64,000 bases of DNA from Trochalopteron elliotii (Eukaryota > Chordata > Aves > Passeriformes > Leiothrichidae), in NCBI GenBank assembly GCA_024734555.1, contig JANPWX010020199.1, forward strand, positions 3,939,401 through 4,003,400, given 5' to 3'. The first letter of the stretch is position 1; each line of letters opens with the position of its first letter. Positions 61,997 to 64,000 of the stretch are shown here, piece after piece. Below the pieces are notes generated by a model. That model saw only the letters and a list, made by a program, of their open reading frames with translations, was not told the DNA's origin and did no database searches. The translations under genes were made by a program, and so were the position numbers.

Positions 61997-62102
61997 AAAT
62001 AAAAATAAAAATAAAAATAAAAATAAAAATAAAAATAAAAATAANNAAATAAAAATAAAAATAAAAATAAAAATAAAAATAAAAATAAAAATAAAAATAA
62101 TT
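61997..62102. repeat. (AAAAT)n microsatellite with two N bases
   Basis: A pentanucleotide array interrupted by NN at 62045-62046. Both sides carry the same unit. Confidence 0.95.
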
Positions 62103-64000
62103 AAAGTGTCTGTTGAGGATCTCAGGCCTCTGACACAACACACAGTCAAATACAAAGTGTCCATAACCAGAAATCACAGTGATTAGATGAACCAAATCCT
62201 TTTCTAGCAGTCCCAAGGTCCTGCTCAGGCTTGGTGTCATGCCAAAGGTTTGCTGAGATGTTAAAATATTATATTTTCTACTTTTTTGCCCTTTCACAGA
62301 ATAGAGAAAAAAAAGATGAAATTAGAAGTCCTTAAAATTTAAAAGGAAATCTATTAACCTTATATTACCTACATTCATACTACCCTTTCTTGACCAAAAC
62401 ACCTAATTCGATTTTGTTTAGAATGTTGAGAAATAATGTTTGGTCAGTGTTAAAAGGTTCAGGAAGAGTGTCTGAAATGTGCTTATCCACAAAGGCCAAG
62501 TCAGCCTCAATATCAGCCAAAAACCTTTTAGGGTGCCTTATCATTTTTCTCTAAGGCAAGATGTTCCTCTGAAGCATTATCACTCACATGGAAAGAGATG
62601 GAGAGAGACAAAAAATGTTGCACTAGAATATATGATTAACCATGTTTCAACTGCCTCTGGCTCTGTTTCTGGCCTTTAGTTTAACTATATACATAGGGAT
62701 TAGGCATTTCTTTAAAAAAATGCTTTTCAGAGACTTAGTTATATATTTTGAAATAGAAATATCAGATTCCAGCAATAAAGGAATGCAAAACCAGCCTGAC
62801 AACATATTTCTATAATACAGTTTTGCAATACAGAGACTATTATTATAGAGCTGTGTAGAGATCATGAATAATACCTTCAATGTAAGTAACAGCAATAAGA
62901 AAATCACTGTGTTAGAAACAAATGTGTAGTCTGGACCTCTGTTTTAAGTGACTGTATCTCCAACTCCTACAGCAAGCACTGTGTAGTATATAAACATATG
63001 ATCAATGAGGGGAAAAAATAATGGATACCAAATCAAATACAACAAATCAGGTGTTGAAATGTTATCTGCAAACTTCTAATTAAGGGAAGGAGTTGAAGAT
63101 GGAATACAGTGGCTATGGAAAAGACCTAAACTTGTCCTATTAAATACAAATTTTCAGATACTGTTTTCAGGTACATACAAAGACCAGTGTTGCACTGGGA
63201 ATGCAGCTGCACCCACTTTCAAGGAAAACCCCTGAAAATTTCTTTGTGGTATTTTTCAAAATACATGTGTAAGCAAAGCCTATTACAAAGGGACAGAGCA
63301 GGATGAATAGCAGATATGGTGTGTCATTGTGAGGTTTTCTGGCCATAACTGCAATCAGGCTCTTGCACAGTTTCCAATTTTTAGCCCTCAGTATTGTCCA
63401 TAACCCTTCTCTCCTTGTGCCCTTGTCACCTTGAGAGCAGGCATGGGGCCAAATGAGTTCTACTTGACTTTTCTTACAATATTCTCAGGTAGAGTGTTTT
63501 CAAAATAAAAACCTAACACTGAAGAACAGGGTGATAATAGTTCTGTGTAGCCATTTCTTTGCTCCTACAATACTGTAGGTTTTTACTTTTGGAAGGTGGA
63601 AGGAAGAATGCAACCTTCTTTTCATAGATCAGAACAGTGACAGTTACAAAATGCAACACAGCAGTGTTGCTTTTTTGCACTTTTTACTTTTCTGTTCGAG
63701 GATTCTGGTTGCAAACCTACAGATCCAGGGATGGCATTAATTTAATGCTGGCCTTCATACCAAGACTTCTTAGTTGCTTCATTTTGTATTATAGGACCTA
63801 CTATTTCAATTGGAGTTTTCAGCACAATAATATTTTAAAAATATTTTTCATAGTATTCTGTGAGAAACTAATTGTCAAAACTATACAGAAAGTACTCAAG
63901 ATGAAAAAAAATATGCAATGATGAATAGATAAGGTTTTATTAGGGCTTCACAGTAATTTTCTGTAAAACAGTACTATGCTCAGATAAAGTTAGTGCAGTG

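Larger units (their letters stand above)
45001..64000. other. AT-rich gene desert or long intron
   Basis: No gene, RNA or long open frame recognised over 19 kb. It holds CR1 remnants and microsatellites (listed separately). If longer isoforms of the host RNA exist, as in mammals, this would be intron; otherwise it is intergenic. Confidence 0.5.

Noticed and set aside
1..64000. Coding exons of MEF2C, TMEM161B or another neighbour
   Set aside because: No recognisable conserved protein segment was found on either strand; these genes are expected outside the window.
1..64000. CRISPR arrays, operons, tRNA or rRNA genes
   Set aside because: Nothing of the kind is present; repeats are microsatellites and retroelements of a vertebrate genome.

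Overview
The window looks like bird genomic DNA. The interspersed repeats I could identify are mostly CR1 LINE fragments with the ATTCTGTG/ATTCTATG-type 3' ends typical of birds, plus one LTR-like insertion. I found no convincing protein-coding gene. The decisive landmark is a complete precursor of the brain microRNA miR-9 on the + strand at 38854-38940. Its stem matches the vertebrate mir-9-2 copy rather than mir-9-1 or mir-9-3. The window is therefore the mir-9-2 host locus, called LINC00461 in mammals, which lies in the gene-poor interval between MEF2C and TMEM161B. In birds this interval is probably on chromosome Z (from memory, not checked).

Layout: 1-18.4 kb is AT-rich sequence with two long CR1 copies (985-2685 on +; 4798-6515 on -, split by a ~0.95 kb LTR-like insert), short tandem duplications near 7.9 and 8.15 kb, and a striking 108-triplet acidic (Glu/Asp) tract at 12679-13002. 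From 18.4 to 45 kb at least eight separate CpG-rich blocks are spread over a noncoding landscape (18.4-19.65, 22.08-24.3, 25.55-26.2, 27.56-28.2, 29.6-31.66, 37.46-38.0, 39.92-41.05 and 44.16-45.0 kb). Several contain good + strand splice donors (18975, 23096, 26194, 27955, 28207/28212, 30420). A strong + strand splice acceptor at 38162-38163 opens an exon carrying pre-mir-9-2 and followed by poly(A) signals. The simplest model is a host RNA with several alternative CpG-island first exons spliced to one exon that holds the microRNA.

From 45 to 64 kb the sequence is AT-rich with a few short CR1 remnants, simple repeats and a block at 48.05-49.7 kb that resembles a conserved neural enhancer. 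It is probably intron of longer host isoforms or intergenic desert.

The best candidates for something undescribed are: a 28-position foldback with only two mismatches at 40205-40288, about 1.3 kb downstream of mir-9-2; a palindrome cluster inside the 22.5 kb CpG island; a tandem repeat plus hairpin at 29.73-29.80 kb; and the acidic tract, whose variation is almost confined to third codon positions. Two places carry N bases inside microsatellites. At 33716 the flank is duplicated on both sides of the N, which points to an assembly join artefact.
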